64,000 nt of DNA from Mucilaginibacter lacusdianchii (GTDB taxonomy: Bacteria; Bacteroidota; Bacteroidia; Sphingobacteriales; Sphingobacteriaceae): NCBI RefSeq assembly GCF_009770985.1, contig NZ_WSRW01000004.1, positions 1 to 64,000 of the forward strand. Direction: 5' to 3'. Shown in pieces: positions 14,829 to 24,568 of the stretch. The position numbers and the translations under genes are program-made. The number at the start of each line of letters is the position of its first letter. Within the stretch, counting starts at the first letter, position 1. The notes beneath the pieces are model-generated. The model was not told the origin of the DNA, ran no database searches, and saw nothing but the letters and a program-made list of their open reading frames with translations.

Positions 14829-17309
14829 TTAGTTAGCTTTTACACGGCCCTGTTCATCGCTGGCGCCGCTGTTGTGACGGCGGGATTGAATTTTGGCATT
14901 ACCAAAGTTGTAAGTAAGGGTTAAGCGGGCTACACGAGTTTCGTTTTTCTGAAATACGTTAAAGTTCAGGTTGCCTTGTTTAACAGTAAGGTTTTGTTTG
15001 CGGGTGTTAAATAGGTCACTTACAGAAAATTTAAGTGTTGCTTTTTTAGCCGCAAATGATTTGCTGATACCACCATCAAAACCATAATTACTGCGGATGT
15101 GAAACAAACCGTAAGTTAATGGCGATTGGTAATTGAAGGTTCCTTCTAACTTAACGGTTTTGTTTAAAGTAAACGTATTGATGGAGTTAGCATTGGCTGC
15201 ATATTGGCCATCGTTTAACTGCAAGGCGTCTGACTTAAAGCCCAAATAAAAGCCGGTAAGGTTGTTATTACTGTTCCACCATTTGGTAACATTGAATGGT
15301 GCACTGATATTTAAGTTGTATGCGTTTTGCACGGCTAAATTTTCGCGGGTAATAAAGGTTACTTTTTGCTCATCTATCTGGCGAGGTATTTCGGCCATTA
15401 CATCGGTAGTTTTGCTATAACCTAAGGTTACATTGTAAGTTTTTTTGTAAGTGTAGGATAATTCGTAAGAGTTGGTGTACTGTGGTCTTAAATTAGGGTT
15501 ACCTTGTACGTAAGTATAGGCGTTCAAAATCTGGGTAAAGCTGTTTAAATCGTCATAGCTTGGACGGTCAATGCGGCGACTGTAGTTGATGCCTAAAGTA
15601 TGTTTATCAGATAATTCCTGATTCAAAAATACGCTTGGGAAAAAGTTTAGGTAATTTCTGTCGTTAATAGTAGGCAGGCCGTTAATATCTCTCGAGTCGC
15701 CTTTTGAGTTGGTTTGCTCGGCACGTAAACCCAATTGTAATGAGGTTTTTTTCCAGGTTTTGCTAAAGTTTAAGTAACCGGCATTAATGTTTTCGGTGTA
15801 GATATACAGGTTGGTACGACCAGCATCGGCTACCCAATTATTATTTAATATAGAATCGGTACGCAAATCATTATTGGTGTGAACGTAGCTGAATTTAACA
15901 CCTGCTTCCAGTTTCATGGTTTTGCCAATAGGGTTGGTGTAATCGGCTTTGAAAGTACCAATGTTAATACGGGTAGGCAGGTTGTTACGTAGTAATGAAC
16001 TGGTGCGTAAGGTAGTACCATCCGCATAAAAATAATTGTTGGTATAATTATTACTTTGCCGGTTGCTAAAGTAAGAGTAATCGGCATCCATAGTTAGCTC
16101 TTTGCCCATAGTATCTAAAACCAGGCGGTTGTTGATGTTGGCTGCAAAATTATTATATCGCTCAGCTGACTGGTTGGCGGTAGTGGTAACGGCTTGGGTG
16201 TTGAGTTGCTCGGCACCTAAAATTAAGGTGTTATTAAAAGTATTAGCGTCAAAGGCAGTGTTGTAGCCGCTTAGCTGAACGCCTAGGGTATTGTTTTTGC
16301 TGACTTCATAATCTGCACCCAGTTTGTAGTTATGAGCGGCACGGCTGCCCAGCATGTCGGTTGATTCTTTGAACAAGGTGTTAACACCGTTACTGCTGAT
16401 GTTACGGTTCAGGTTAATATCTTGCGGGCGTTTGTTGTTGGTGTAGCTGTAAGTACCAAAAATATTAAGGCTGCCATCTTTATGGTTCATGTTTAATGAG
16501 CTACTGGCTTTGTGGTTGTTGCCATAGCCGGCATTGGCCGAAAAACTACCGTTGGTGCCTACATTACGATTCTTCTTCATCTTGATGTTAATGATGCCTG
16601 AGTTACCGGCCGCGTCGTATTTTGCCGATGGGTTGGTAATAATCTCAATTGACTGAATGGTATTGCCATCAGTAGAGCGCAGCATTTGGGCCAGTTGTGC
16701 AGCAGAAAGGTAGGTAAGCTTTCCATCAATCATTACAGTTACACCTTGTTTGCCGCGTAGGCTAATGTTATCGTCTTTATCAACAGTAACGCCGGGTGCT
16801 TTTTCCAAAATTTCCATGGCTGAGTTGCCGGCTGCTAATACACTGTTTTCTACGTTAATAACAGTACGGTCTATTTTGCGTTCAACCAATGGCTTGGTAG
16901 CTGTTACGTTTACAGCTTGCAAGCTGTTGGTAGCTGGTAAAATTTTCATCAACGGCACACTAACCGTGGTTGATGCAGCAGTTACTGTAAATGGTGCGCT
17001 AAAAGATTTGTTATAACCTATAATGGTTGCTTTAATAATATAAGTACCGGCACTTACCCTATCAATAGTGTATACACCGGCCTCGTTACTTAATGAGCTT
17101 TTTACAATGGACGAGTCTTTAGCCCTAATCAGGCTTACAGTAGCGTAATCAGCTGGCTTACCAATTTCGATAACTAGCGAGCCAGTTACTTTAGCGGTAC
17201 CAGTTATGGTTTGCGCTTTTGCGGCGGCGGGGGCAGTTTGTGCATGTACTGCGTTATTGCCAGCTGCTATGCACGCTAATAATAAAAGTTTGTATGTGAT
17301 TGATTTCAT
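14829..17309 (-). CDS. TonB-dependent receptor-like outer membrane protein (OMP_b-brl_3 family)
   Basis: An 826-residue outer membrane protein. A signal peptide (ending AVHAQ) is followed by a carboxypeptidase-regulatory-like beta domain (about 40-125, with GVYTIDRVSAGTYIIKATII). A plug-like segment follows (EILEKAPGVTVDKDDNISLRG, IDGKLTYLSAAQLAQML, IEIITNPSAKYDAAGNSGII), then a long beta-barrel with many alternating aromatic strands. This layout matches the Bacteroidota outer membrane beta-barrel family 3, related to TonB receptors. No classical TonB box is clear and the ligand is unknown. The last residues, QSRRHNSGASDEQGRVKAN, are a charged tail rather than the usual terminal aromatic. No SusD partner is adjacent. 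A weak -7-like CAAAAGTA (plus strand) at 17543 would imply a long leader. Confidence 0.88.
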   Translation of the reverse strand: MKSITYKLLLLACIAAGNNAVHAQTAPAAAKAQTITGTAKVTGSLVIEIGKPADYATVSLIRAKDSSIVKSSLSNEAGVYTIDRVSAGTYIIKATIIGYNKSFSAPFTVTAASTTVSVPLMKILPATNSLQAVNVTATKPLVERKIDRTVINVENSVLAAGNSAMEILEKAPGVTVDKDDNISLRGKQGVTVMIDGKLTYLSAAQLAQMLRSTDGNTIQSIEIITNPSAKYDAAGNSGIINIKMKKNRNVGTNGSFSANAGYGNNHKASSSLNMNHKDGSLNIFGTYSYTNNKRPQDINLNRNISSNGVNTLFKESTDMLGSRAAHNYKLGADYEVSKNNTLGVQLSGYNTAFDANTFNNTLILGAEQLNTQAVTTTANQSAERYNNFAANINNRLVLDTMGKELTMDADYSYFSNRQSNNYTNNYFYADGTTLRTSSLLRNNLPTRINIGTFKADYTNPIGKTMKLEAGVKFSYVHTNNDLRTDSILNNNWVADAGRTNLYIYTENINAGYLNFSKTWKKTSLQLGLRAEQTNSKGDSRDINGLPTINDRNYLNFFPSVFLNQELSDKHTLGINYSRRIDRPSYDDLNSFTQILNAYTYVQGNPNLRPQYTNSYELSYTYKKTYNVTLGYSKTTDVMAEIPRQIDEQKVTFITRENLAVQNAYNLNISAPFNVTKWWNSNNNLTGFYLGFKSDALQLNDGQYAANANSINTFTLNKTVKLEGTFNYQSPLTYGLFHIRSNYGFDGGISKSFAAKKATLKFSVSDLFNTRKQNLTVKQGNLNFNVFQKNETRVARLTLTYNFGNAKIQSRRHNSGASDEQGRVKAN

Positions 17310-17660
17310 GATGATTGCGATTTAGGGTGTTGTAAATGTTTAGGCAATAGTTATCCAGTTAAAGACTTTTGGTCTTTTTAAATTGCGTTTAGTTAAATAT
17401 TAAGCTTATTTACCTGCTAGCCTTACAGGCGGGTTGTTTTGCTATTTGTTATTAAGATGCAGTAAGCGGCCGGTTGGTTACAGATTATTTTAAAATTTTT
17501 TGGAACGAGGTATTGTTCAGTATCAGCAGTAAGGTGTAGGTTCAAAAGTAAAATCAAAAGCATAGCTATCCTTACTTAAACAAGGAGGTTTGTATGCAGG
17601 GGAACTTAGCTCAATATAGCTGCTGCCCTAGTAAGGGGCAGCAGCCTTTATACTATATGA
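17310..17660. other. intergenic, 351 bases
   Basis: AT-rich upstream region of the receptor gene on one side and the 3' flank of pspC on the other. It holds two small hairpins (AAAGAC/GTCTTT near 17362 and a GC-rich stem at 17619-17645) and a weak promoter-like box at 17543-17550 on the minus strand. No gene is convincing. Confidence 0.6.
17619..17645 (-). terminator. possible terminator hairpin downstream of pspC
   Basis: A perfect ten-base stem GCTGCTGCCC/GGGCAGCAGC sits 16 bases past the pspC stop on the minus strand. The T tract is missing, so efficiency is uncertain. Confidence 0.45.
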
Positions 17661-19421
17661 TTATGGACGGCGGTGTCGTCTGATAACTTTACGATGTTTA
17701 ACCGGCGGAGGTGTTGCAGCTTTCACGGTGTCAATCACATCTACAGTATCAACAACAACCTGGGCGGTATCTGGAACATCAGCTGTTTCTTGTTCTGCTT
17801 TAGACGCTTGTAATCTCATACCAACCGAATCCAGTTTACAGGTAAGGCCATTATCGGTCATTGTAAAGGTGGCTATGCCATTGTTGCTTCGGCCATTCTG
17901 TTCATTACAGCCGTAAATGTCCATGTTGTTGTTAATGTACCGGTTAATTTTATCATCTAAAATTACGGTAGCATTAAGCGGCAGTTTCAAAACCAAGTAT
18001 ATTGATTCGTTATGCCATTGTGCACTGTTTAATCGGCGTAATTTGTAATCAAATTTTAAAACAGAATCTTGCTGGGTAAAGATATACCTGGTGTTACGGG
18101 CGTTAATTAACGCCGTTTCATAGCTGCGGCCACGGGCGGTGAATTCCTCTACCAGTACCGGATATTTTACATCTGCTCTTTCAATGGATATCCTCACTTG
18201 GTTTTCTTCCATATCGTTATCTCTATCATCAATCAGCGTCATGTCCTGAAACTTGTTTTTGATATCTAGCCTAGCGCTGTCTTCAGGTGTTAAAAACATG
18301 GTTTCGCTGAGCTGCAGCTTGTAAACCTGGTTTTTAGTTGGCTTCAAATTAATGGTTTTGGTAAACCCTGCCGAATCTTTGAAGTCGCCGGCGATGCGTG
18401 CGCCGTGATAAGCCACCACAATCAGTGCCGATACCCACACAATCAATAAAGTATAACCGGCCGACCGGCTAAAGCTAAGCGTATTAAATACTGCCCGGGC
18501 AACCAGAACAATTAAAGCAACCAGTGGGATAATAATCACCAAGGCAAAACCTACACAAACCTGATCCCAATACCGGTAGTTAAAAAATATGTTGGGTAAA
18601 GATATATGGCTTCTGTCACCAAAAACAAGGGCTGCTACCACAGCTATAATACTAAATATTATGCCGCCTGCTAGTAACAAGATAATAGCAATACCCAATA
18701 CTTTGATCAGCACTTTACCGGTGCCACCTAAAAATACACCCAGGTGATGAAAAAAATCGCCTATAAAATCGCGGGTTTTGTATACCAGCGGACGTGCCTC
18801 CTGCTTAAAATCGGCGAAATGGCCGCCAACTGTGCTCATTTCGGCTTCAAAATTCCTTTTAAAGCCTTGCAAATCCAGTGGTTCACCTTTCATGGCCATC
18901 CTGTCTGCACGGGTTACAGCTTTGGGTAAAATAATCCATAGCACGATGTATAAAAACAAACCAGTGCCGGCAAATGCAAAGGCTACAGCAAAAGCCAGGC
19001 GTATATAAGTAGGGCGGGTATCAAAATAATTGGCTATACCTGCACAAACGCCGCCCACCAAATGATCGTCCGCATCGCGGAACAGTCGGCGTTGACCGGT
19101 AAACGTTTTATTGGTATAAGATGATGCCGAGGTAAAGCTTGTACCTTCATCTTCGGCAGTTTCAAAATCTTCTACCGAACCCATTTGTTCAATTACATAT
19201 TTTACATCTTGTTCTACCAAGGCCTGGCGTCCGTCGCGTGCCAGTACTTCGGTAAACATTTCGGCTATGCGGTTTTCAATGTCGGTAGTAATCTCCAAGC
19301 TGTCGGCCGAATTAAAGAAGTGTCTTTTTACTTCGGTCATGTATTCCTTCAGCAGCTCGTACGCGCCCTCCTCTATATGAAATACAGTACCGTTTATATT
19401 GATGATGATTGTTTTGTTCAT
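17661..19421 (-). CDS. PspC domain-containing membrane protein
   Basis: A 586-residue protein. The first 100 residues form a soluble domain (TIIININGTVFHIEEGAYELLKEYM, split for length, and DIENRIAEMFTEVL) typical of Bacteroidota PspC proteins. The PspC domain follows at about 112-175: RLFRDADDHLVGGVCAGIANYF and a hydrophobic helix ending in WIILPKA. Three or more further membrane helices lie between about 240 and 345, then a large extracytoplasmic domain and a very basic end (KHRKVIRRHRRP). PspC is a phage-shock envelope-stress sensor in Proteobacteria; a similar role here is inference. It is transcribed with the padR regulator 26 bases upstream, and the pair is a recurrent arrangement in the phylum. 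Control by PadR is likely through the dyad at 19806-19826. Confidence 0.88.
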   Translation of the reverse strand: MNKTIIININGTVFHIEEGAYELLKEYMTEVKRHFFNSADSLEITTDIENRIAEMFTEVLARDGRQALVEQDVKYVIEQMGSVEDFETAEDEGTSFTSASSYTNKTFTGQRRLFRDADDHLVGGVCAGIANYFDTRPTYIRLAFAVAFAFAGTGLFLYIVLWIILPKAVTRADRMAMKGEPLDLQGFKRNFEAEMSTVGGHFADFKQEARPLVYKTRDFIGDFFHHLGVFLGGTGKVLIKVLGIAIILLLAGGIIFSIIAVVAALVFGDRSHISLPNIFFNYRYWDQVCVGFALVIIIPLVALIVLVARAVFNTLSFSRSAGYTLLIVWVSALIVVAYHGARIAGDFKDSAGFTKTINLKPTKNQVYKLQLSETMFLTPEDSARLDIKNKFQDMTLIDDRDNDMEENQVRISIERADVKYPVLVEEFTARGRSYETALINARNTRYIFTQQDSVLKFDYKLRRLNSAQWHNESIYLVLKLPLNATVILDDKINRYINNNMDIYGCNEQNGRSNNGIATFTMTDNGLTCKLDSVGMRLQASKAEQETADVPDTAQVVVDTVDVIDTVKAATPPPVKHRKVIRRHRRP

Positions 19422-19447
19422 GATGATTGAGTGATTAACGATGGTTG

Positions 19448-19780
19448 TTATTTTCTTCCTTCGATAGAGGTTTGTACGGCAAATGCCAGTTCGTTCCAGG
19501 TTTTGTCTAGCTGTTCTAGTACCTGGCGGCCTTCATCGGCCAGTACATAATATTTGCGCGGTGGCCCCGAGGTAGACTCAACCCAGTTATAAGTTAGCAA
19601 TCCGTTGTTTTTTAAACGGGTGAGCAACGGATACAAAGTGCCTTCAACCACCAGCAGCTGTGCGCGCTTAAGTTCGGCAATAATATCTGAAGCATATATC
19701 TCACCCTTGGCAATGATGCAGAGTATGCAATACTCTAAAATGCCTTTTCGCATTTGGGTTTGTGTATTTTCAACTATCAT
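19448..19780 (-). CDS. PadR family transcriptional regulator
   Basis: A 110-residue winged-helix protein. MRKGILEYCILCIIAKGEIYASDIIAELK, read in pieces, is the PadR N-terminal helix set; LVVEGTLYPLLTRLKNNGLL is the recognition helix; and STSGPPRKYYVLADEGRQVL is the wing, with the diagnostic GPPRKYY motif. A C-terminal helix would form the dimer contact. PadR proteins bind inverted repeats and usually repress their own operon until an inducer binds. Here a perfect 8-5-8 dyad covers the -33 box of the operon's own promoter, which directly supports autorepression. The start is the ATG at 19780, five bases from the -7 box, so the message is probably leaderless. Confidence 0.93.
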   Translation of the reverse strand: MIVENTQTQMRKGILEYCILCIIAKGEIYASDIIAELKRAQLLVVEGTLYPLLTRLKNNGLLTYNWVESTSGPPRKYYVLADEGRQVLEQLDKTWNELAFAVQTSIEGRK

Positions 19781-19784
19781 AATG

Positions 19785-19826
19785 CAAAGATATATGTTTT
19801 AGAATGTACTATGCAATACATAGTAC
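19785..19826 (-). promoter_or_regulatory. padR-pspC promoter with overlapping PadR operator
   Basis: Minus-strand promoter: TTG at 19816-19814, a 21-base spacer, and TATCTTTG at 19792-19785. The dyad GTACTATG-CAATA-CATAGTAC at 19806-19826 is perfect and contains the -33 TTG in its centre, so a bound dimer would block polymerase. That PadR is the protein bound is inference from position and symmetry. Confidence 0.65.
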
Positions 19827-19957
19827 TAAATTTTTTATTTTCTCACTCTTTTGTCTAAAAATTAAAAGTTTAACCTTTTTTTAACGTTTTATTTTTATTT
19901 ATCGAAATTGTGCTATATTTTTATTGCCAATTGAATATTTAATTGATTTAGAAACAG

Positions 19958-22900
19958 ATGAAGAAACTTCTACTATTGAGTTTGTGCTTTCTTTTGCTTT
20001 TTGCTGGGCAACTTTATGCACAAAGTCGTACCGTGACCGGTACAGTTACAGGTCAGGACGACAAGCAGCCTATACCAGGAGTAAGTGTTAGGCTAAAAGG
20101 GACACAAACAGGTTCCGTTACAGATGGCTCAGGTCATTATTCAATCAATGTACCATCAGCAGGCGGCACATTGGTGTTTTCGTTTATAGGATATTTAACT
20201 CAAGAAGTTACTATAAACTCTGGTACTGTTGATGCTATATTAGCTCCAAACTCAAGAGCTTTGAGTGAAGTTGTTGTAACCGGTTACGGTACACAAACTC
20301 GTGCTGCGGCAACAGGACCTATATCAAATGTGGCTTCCAAAGATTTAGAAGATAAGCCATATCCATCAGTAGATCAAGCTTTACAGGGTAGGGTTGCTGG
20401 TTTGCAATCTACTGGTGGTTCAGGCCAGCCAGGCGCTTTACAGCAAATCAGAATTCGTGGTATTGGATCTATCACAGCAGGTTCAGATCCATTGTATGTT
20501 GTTGATGGTATTCCTATTAACTCAGGTGATTTATCAAGAAACACAACATCAAGCAACCCTATCGCTGGTATAAACCCTAATGATATCGAAAGTATTCAGG
20601 TTTTGAAAGACGCATCACAGGCAGCTATTTACGGTTCACGTGGCGCTAACGGTGTAATTGTAATTACGACTAAAAGCGGTCGTGCTGGAAAAACCAAAGT
20701 ACGTTTTGACGCAGAATATGGTTATGTAAGGCCAAGCAGATTACCTAAAGCCGGCCGTCCATTAACTACTGCTGAGTGGCGCGATTTGACAGCTGAAGGT
20801 TTAGTTAATGCAGGTGAATATCCAGACAAAGCTTCGGCGCTACCTGATATAGATGAGTCATATGGTTCTGGAAACGGTGTTAATACCAACTGGATGGACT
20901 TGGTTACTCGTACTGGTCATCATCAACAGTATAACCTGTCTATTGACGGTGGAAACGCAAATACTCAATTCCACATTGGTGGTGGTTATTTTAAGCAATT
21001 AGGAACAGTAATAGGCTCTGATTTTGACCGATATTCAACAAATGTGAATATTAAACATAAAGCTAGTGATAAGTTATCTTTCTCTACAAGCTTTACTATT
21101 GGCGAAAACGGTCAAAATACACCTTCAAACGGTGGTGCTTTTGCTAACCCGGTAGGTGCTTCTTATTTTTTGTTGCCGTTTTTAAACCCTTACGAGCCAG
21201 GCAACCCTAATGGCGGCTATAATGTTGATCCTTCACAATTCTCATCAAGCTTCAATCCATTAGCAAACGCTGCAGTAAACAAGTCGGGTTTGCACCAGTT
21301 AAAAGGTATCGGTTCATTATCTGGTGAATACAAAATATTACCTAATTTGAAATTTACTTCAAGGGTTGGTGTTGATTTAAGCGCTTTAGAGGAAGATACC
21401 TACTGGAACCCTGATTTTGGTGATGGTTCTTCATATGGTGGTTTATCATCACGTTATTATACTCGTTATTTCAACTGGATTACCACAAATATGTTAGACT
21501 ATCACTTAGATGTGAATCATGACAACGTTTGGGTAGCTAACATTAAAGCCGGTTACGAGGCACAGAAATCTAAATATTATTTTTCAAGTGTAACTACAAC
21601 TGGTTTCCCGTCAAATTACAATATTAATGTACCATCAGCCGGTTCTACTCCACTAGAAGCTACTGGTAGTAATGAAGATTACACCTTTGCCTCTTTACTA
21701 GCCTTAGGAGATGTTACTTACAAAGGTAAATATGCTTTAACCGGTAGCTTCCGTAGAGATGGATCATCTCGTTTTGGTGCTAACAACCAATATGGTAATT
21801 TCGGTTCAATAGGTGCCGCGTGGAATATGCACGAAGAAGACTTTATTAAAGATCTTCCGTGGATTAATTTGTTAAAAATCAGAGGTTCTTACGGTACCTT
21901 AGGTAATGCAAGCATCGGTAACTATAACTGGAGAGCTTTATACGGTTATGGTACTGGTACTACAGCATTAGGTGCTGGTTATAACTATAATTACTTAGGT
22001 AATGGTGGTAGTGGCCCAACTTCTGTTGGTAACGCAAACCTTACTTGGGAAACTAACAAAACAGTTGACGTTGGTTTTGATGTATCGTTATTCAAGGATA
22101 GACTATCTATTACTTTTGATTGGTACAACAGACAATCAAACAACTTATTGTTAAATCAACCTTTATCGCCAACATCTGGTTATGATGCCTTTTCTAATAA
22201 CATTGGTTCAATGAGAAACCGTGGTTATGAGGTATCAATTTCAGGTACGCCATTAATTATAGGTGATTTTAAATGGACCGCCGGTTTAAATGTTTCTCAC
22301 AATACTAACCGTATCCTTACTTTAATTGACCATAAAGATCAGGTAAGTGGTACATTCATCCGCAGAGAAGGTTTGGATTTTCAAACTTATTACCTGCGCC
22401 AGTGGGCTGGGGTTGATCCTGCTAATGGTAACGCATTATGGTATACTGATGATACTTATACCAAAACAACATCAGTTTACAGCCAAGCTAAACAGGTAGC
22501 TAATCCTAAATATTCTGCTTCGCCTAAATACTTTGGCAGCTTTACATCAGAATTTAGTTACAAAGGTTTAAGCTTAAGCGGGTTGCTTTACTATAACTTC
22601 GGAAATTATATCCGCGACTCTTGGGCTCGTTATACACAAAGTGATGGTTTTGATACCGGTGACAACCGTGTAGCAGCACAGTTAGACAGATGGCAAAAGC
22701 CAGGTGATATTACTAATGTACCTAAGTATGTATTCGATAATGCAAGCAACTCTAGTGCATCATCAACCCGTTTCTTATACAAAGGTGACTATGTTCGTTT
22801 AAGAGAATTAACATTATCTTACAATTTACCGGCATTGTTGGTTCAAAAAGCTAAAGTGTCAAGTATCAGAGTTTATTTTAGAGGTACTAACCTGGCTACA

Positions 22901-23014
22901 TGGGTAAGAGACAAAAACCTGCCTTATGATCCGGAAACCTATATCAATAGTACAACTAACTTTGATGTGTACAACCCTAAAACCTATACCTTAGGTATTA
23001 ATGTTGGCTTTTAA
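19958..23014 (+). CDS. SusC/RagA family TonB-linked outer membrane protein
   Basis: A 1018-residue importer for a glycan, peptide or other large nutrient, working with the SusD-like lipoprotein encoded next. After the signal peptide (ending LYAQ) comes the carboxypeptidase-regulatory-like domain (VTGTVTGQDDKQPIPGVSV to FSFIGYLTQEV), then the linker VVVTGYGTQTRAA. The plug follows, with QALQGRVAGLQ, QIRIRGIGSITAGSDPLYVV and ESIQVLKDASQAAIYGSRG, then a 22-strand-type barrel ending in TYTLGINVGF with a terminal Phe. It lacks the N-terminal STN domain used by sigma/anti-sigma transducers, so it is transport-only. The gap to susD is 19 bases. A weak TATATTTT -7-like box lies at 19914. The substrate cannot be predicted because no enzyme genes are attached. 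Confidence 0.96.
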   Translation: MKKLLLLSLCFLLLFAGQLYAQSRTVTGTVTGQDDKQPIPGVSVRLKGTQTGSVTDGSGHYSINVPSAGGTLVFSFIGYLTQEVTINSGTVDAILAPNSRALSEVVVTGYGTQTRAAATGPISNVASKDLEDKPYPSVDQALQGRVAGLQSTGGSGQPGALQQIRIRGIGSITAGSDPLYVVDGIPINSGDLSRNTTSSNPIAGINPNDIESIQVLKDASQAAIYGSRGANGVIVITTKSGRAGKTKVRFDAEYGYVRPSRLPKAGRPLTTAEWRDLTAEGLVNAGEYPDKASALPDIDESYGSGNGVNTNWMDLVTRTGHHQQYNLSIDGGNANTQFHIGGGYFKQLGTVIGSDFDRYSTNVNIKHKASDKLSFSTSFTIGENGQNTPSNGGAFANPVGASYFLLPFLNPYEPGNPNGGYNVDPSQFSSSFNPLANAAVNKSGLHQLKGIGSLSGEYKILPNLKFTSRVGVDLSALEEDTYWNPDFGDGSSYGGLSSRYYTRYFNWITTNMLDYHLDVNHDNVWVANIKAGYEAQKSKYYFSSVTTTGFPSNYNINVPSAGSTPLEATGSNEDYTFASLLALGDVTYKGKYALTGSFRRDGSSRFGANNQYGNFGSIGAAWNMHEEDFIKDLPWINLLKIRGSYGTLGNASIGNYNWRALYGYGTGTTALGAGYNYNYLGNGGSGPTSVGNANLTWETNKTVDVGFDVSLFKDRLSITFDWYNRQSNNLLLNQPLSPTSGYDAFSNNIGSMRNRGYEVSISGTPLIIGDFKWTAGLNVSHNTNRILTLIDHKDQVSGTFIRREGLDFQTYYLRQWAGVDPANGNALWYTDDTYTKTTSVYSQAKQVANPKYSASPKYFGSFTSEFSYKGLSLSGLLYYNFGNYIRDSWARYTQSDGFDTGDNRVAAQLDRWQKPGDITNVPKYVFDNASNSSASSTRFLYKGDYVRLRELTLSYNLPALLVQKAKVSSIRVYFRGTNLATWVRDKNLPYDPETYINSTTNFDVYNPKTYTLGINVGF

Positions 23015-23033
23015 TCATTAAGACATTTATATA

Positions 23034-24464
23034 ATGAAAACAATAAATAAAATTACTTTAATGACCGGGCTTATTGCTACCTCAGTTTTGGGGTCATGCA
23101 GCAAGGATTTCCTGGATCAGCAACCCTATACGCAAGTGCCTGTGGAAGAGGCTGTGAGTACACCTGCTAGCATGGCTAGTGCATTAAACGGTGCTTATAC
23201 TGCATTAAACAACGTTAATCTTTATGGTCGTACGATGCCTGTTTTTGGTGATTTGCGGGCTGATAACGTGTTTGTTTCTGCTGCAAACTCGGGCAGGTAT
23301 ACGTCTGAAAATAATTATTCTATAACCGTAAGCGATGCCGATGTATCAGGTTTGTGGAGCAATTCTTATGCTACCATTTTAAGGACGAATAATATTGTAA
23401 ACGCGGAGTTAAACTCAGCAGATGTACAGCAAACCAAAGGTGAAGCATATGCTTTGCGTGCATTAACTTATTTTAATTTAGTGCGTCTATTTGCAAGGCC
23501 CTATACCGATAATCCGGCTGGTTTAGGTGTGCCACTGATTACCAAATACGATCCAACTTATTTGCCGGCCAGGGCTACAGTTAGCGAAGTATATGCACTG
23601 ATTATGGCAGATTTAGATAAAGCTTATAGCATGATGACCACATACAGGGGTTCCGGATTTTTCTCAAAATATTCGGCCCGTGCGTTAGCTGCCAAAGTTG
23701 CGTTAACTATGGGCGATTATCAAAAAGCCTATGATTATGCTAATGACGTGATTGCCAATAGTGGTTTCACTTTAGTAGCACCTGCTGATTTAAATGGTTA
23801 TTTTGCTTCTCCTAGCCCGCACACCGACGGCAGTAAAGTAGAAACGTTATTTGAAGTTGGCGCTGATAACGCTAACAATAACAGTACAGATGAATTATTT
23901 GCCATTTATCTGCAAGCAAATCCGGCTACTGGTGGTACTACTTACGGAGACTTGTTAGCAACTTCATCGTTGTATAATTTGTATTCTAACACAGATGCCA
24001 GAAAGCAATTAATCATCGCAGGTAAGAGAGACAGACCAGGTGGTGAAGCTGTAGCATATTTTGTAAATAAGTATGTACCTTCATCTGCAGGCGCGTTTAC
24101 TTCTAAAAAAGTATTACGTATGGGCGAGATGTACCTGATAGTTGCAGAATCTGCAGCCAGACTGAATAATCCGACTGCTGCTTTAACTGCGTTGAACACG
24201 TTAATGGCGAGGAGAGATCCTTCATTAGTTTATACCTCTGCCGGCACACAGTTGATTAACGATATTATCACTGAACGCCGTAAAGAACTTGCTTTTGAAG
24301 GCGATAGATTTTTCGATTTAAATCGTTTAAAAGCTGACATCAGCAGACCAGCTGAATATCCTTCAGCTGCCAGAACAATTCCATACAGCGATGCAAGACG
24401 GGTATTACCAATACCACAAAACGAGCTGAATGTAAATCCTAACGTTACACAAAACCCATTATAA
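23034..24464 (+). CDS. RagB/SusD family nutrient uptake lipoprotein
   Basis: A 476-residue surface lipoprotein that caps the SusC-like barrel and captures substrate. The lipobox LGSC puts the lipidated Cys at residue 22, followed by the usual SKDFLDQQP. The N-terminal part has the helical TPR-like SusD fold (SMASALNGAYTALNN, GEAYALRALTYFNLVRLFARPY). The C-terminal part carries the conserved RMGEMYLIVAESAARL, a hairpin TERRKELAFEGDRFFDLNRL, and the ending RRVLPIPQNELNVNPNVTQN, all hallmarks of SusD_RagB. It is shorter than starch-binding SusD but normal for the phylum. It is co-transcribed with susC and followed by a terminator. Confidence 0.95.
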   Translation: MKTINKITLMTGLIATSVLGSCSKDFLDQQPYTQVPVEEAVSTPASMASALNGAYTALNNVNLYGRTMPVFGDLRADNVFVSAANSGRYTSENNYSITVSDADVSGLWSNSYATILRTNNIVNAELNSADVQQTKGEAYALRALTYFNLVRLFARPYTDNPAGLGVPLITKYDPTYLPARATVSEVYALIMADLDKAYSMMTTYRGSGFFSKYSARALAAKVALTMGDYQKAYDYANDVIANSGFTLVAPADLNGYFASPSPHTDGSKVETLFEVGADNANNNSTDELFAIYLQANPATGGTTYGDLLATSSLYNLYSNTDARKQLIIAGKRDRPGGEAVAYFVNKYVPSSAGAFTSKKVLRMGEMYLIVAESAARLNNPTAALTALNTLMARRDPSLVYTSAGTQLINDIITERRKELAFEGDRFFDLNRLKADISRPAEYPSAARTIPYSDARRVLPIPQNELNVNPNVTQNPL

Positions 24465-24482
24465 TGGTGTTTAAATATCTGT

Positions 24483-24523
24483 AAAAACAAGAAAGCCCTT
24501 TTTTAAGGGTTTTCTTGTTTTTA
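24483..24523 (+). terminator. terminator of the susCD operon
   Basis: AAAAACAAGAAAGCCCTT pairs with AAGGGTTTTCTTGTTTTT, ending in a T run, 18 bases past the susD stop. Confidence 0.85.
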
Positions 24524-24568
24524 TAAGATTGTAGTAAGTTAGTACTATAAAATATTAAATAGACAGTC

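Noticed and set aside
17594-17683. Short open frame (29 codons) with an AAGGAGG-like sequence five bases before its ATG, opposite the pspC end
   Set aside because: It is very short, runs through the pspC hairpin and into the pspC 3' end on the other strand, and Bacteroidota rarely rely on such ribosome binding sites. The residue pattern shows nothing gene-like.
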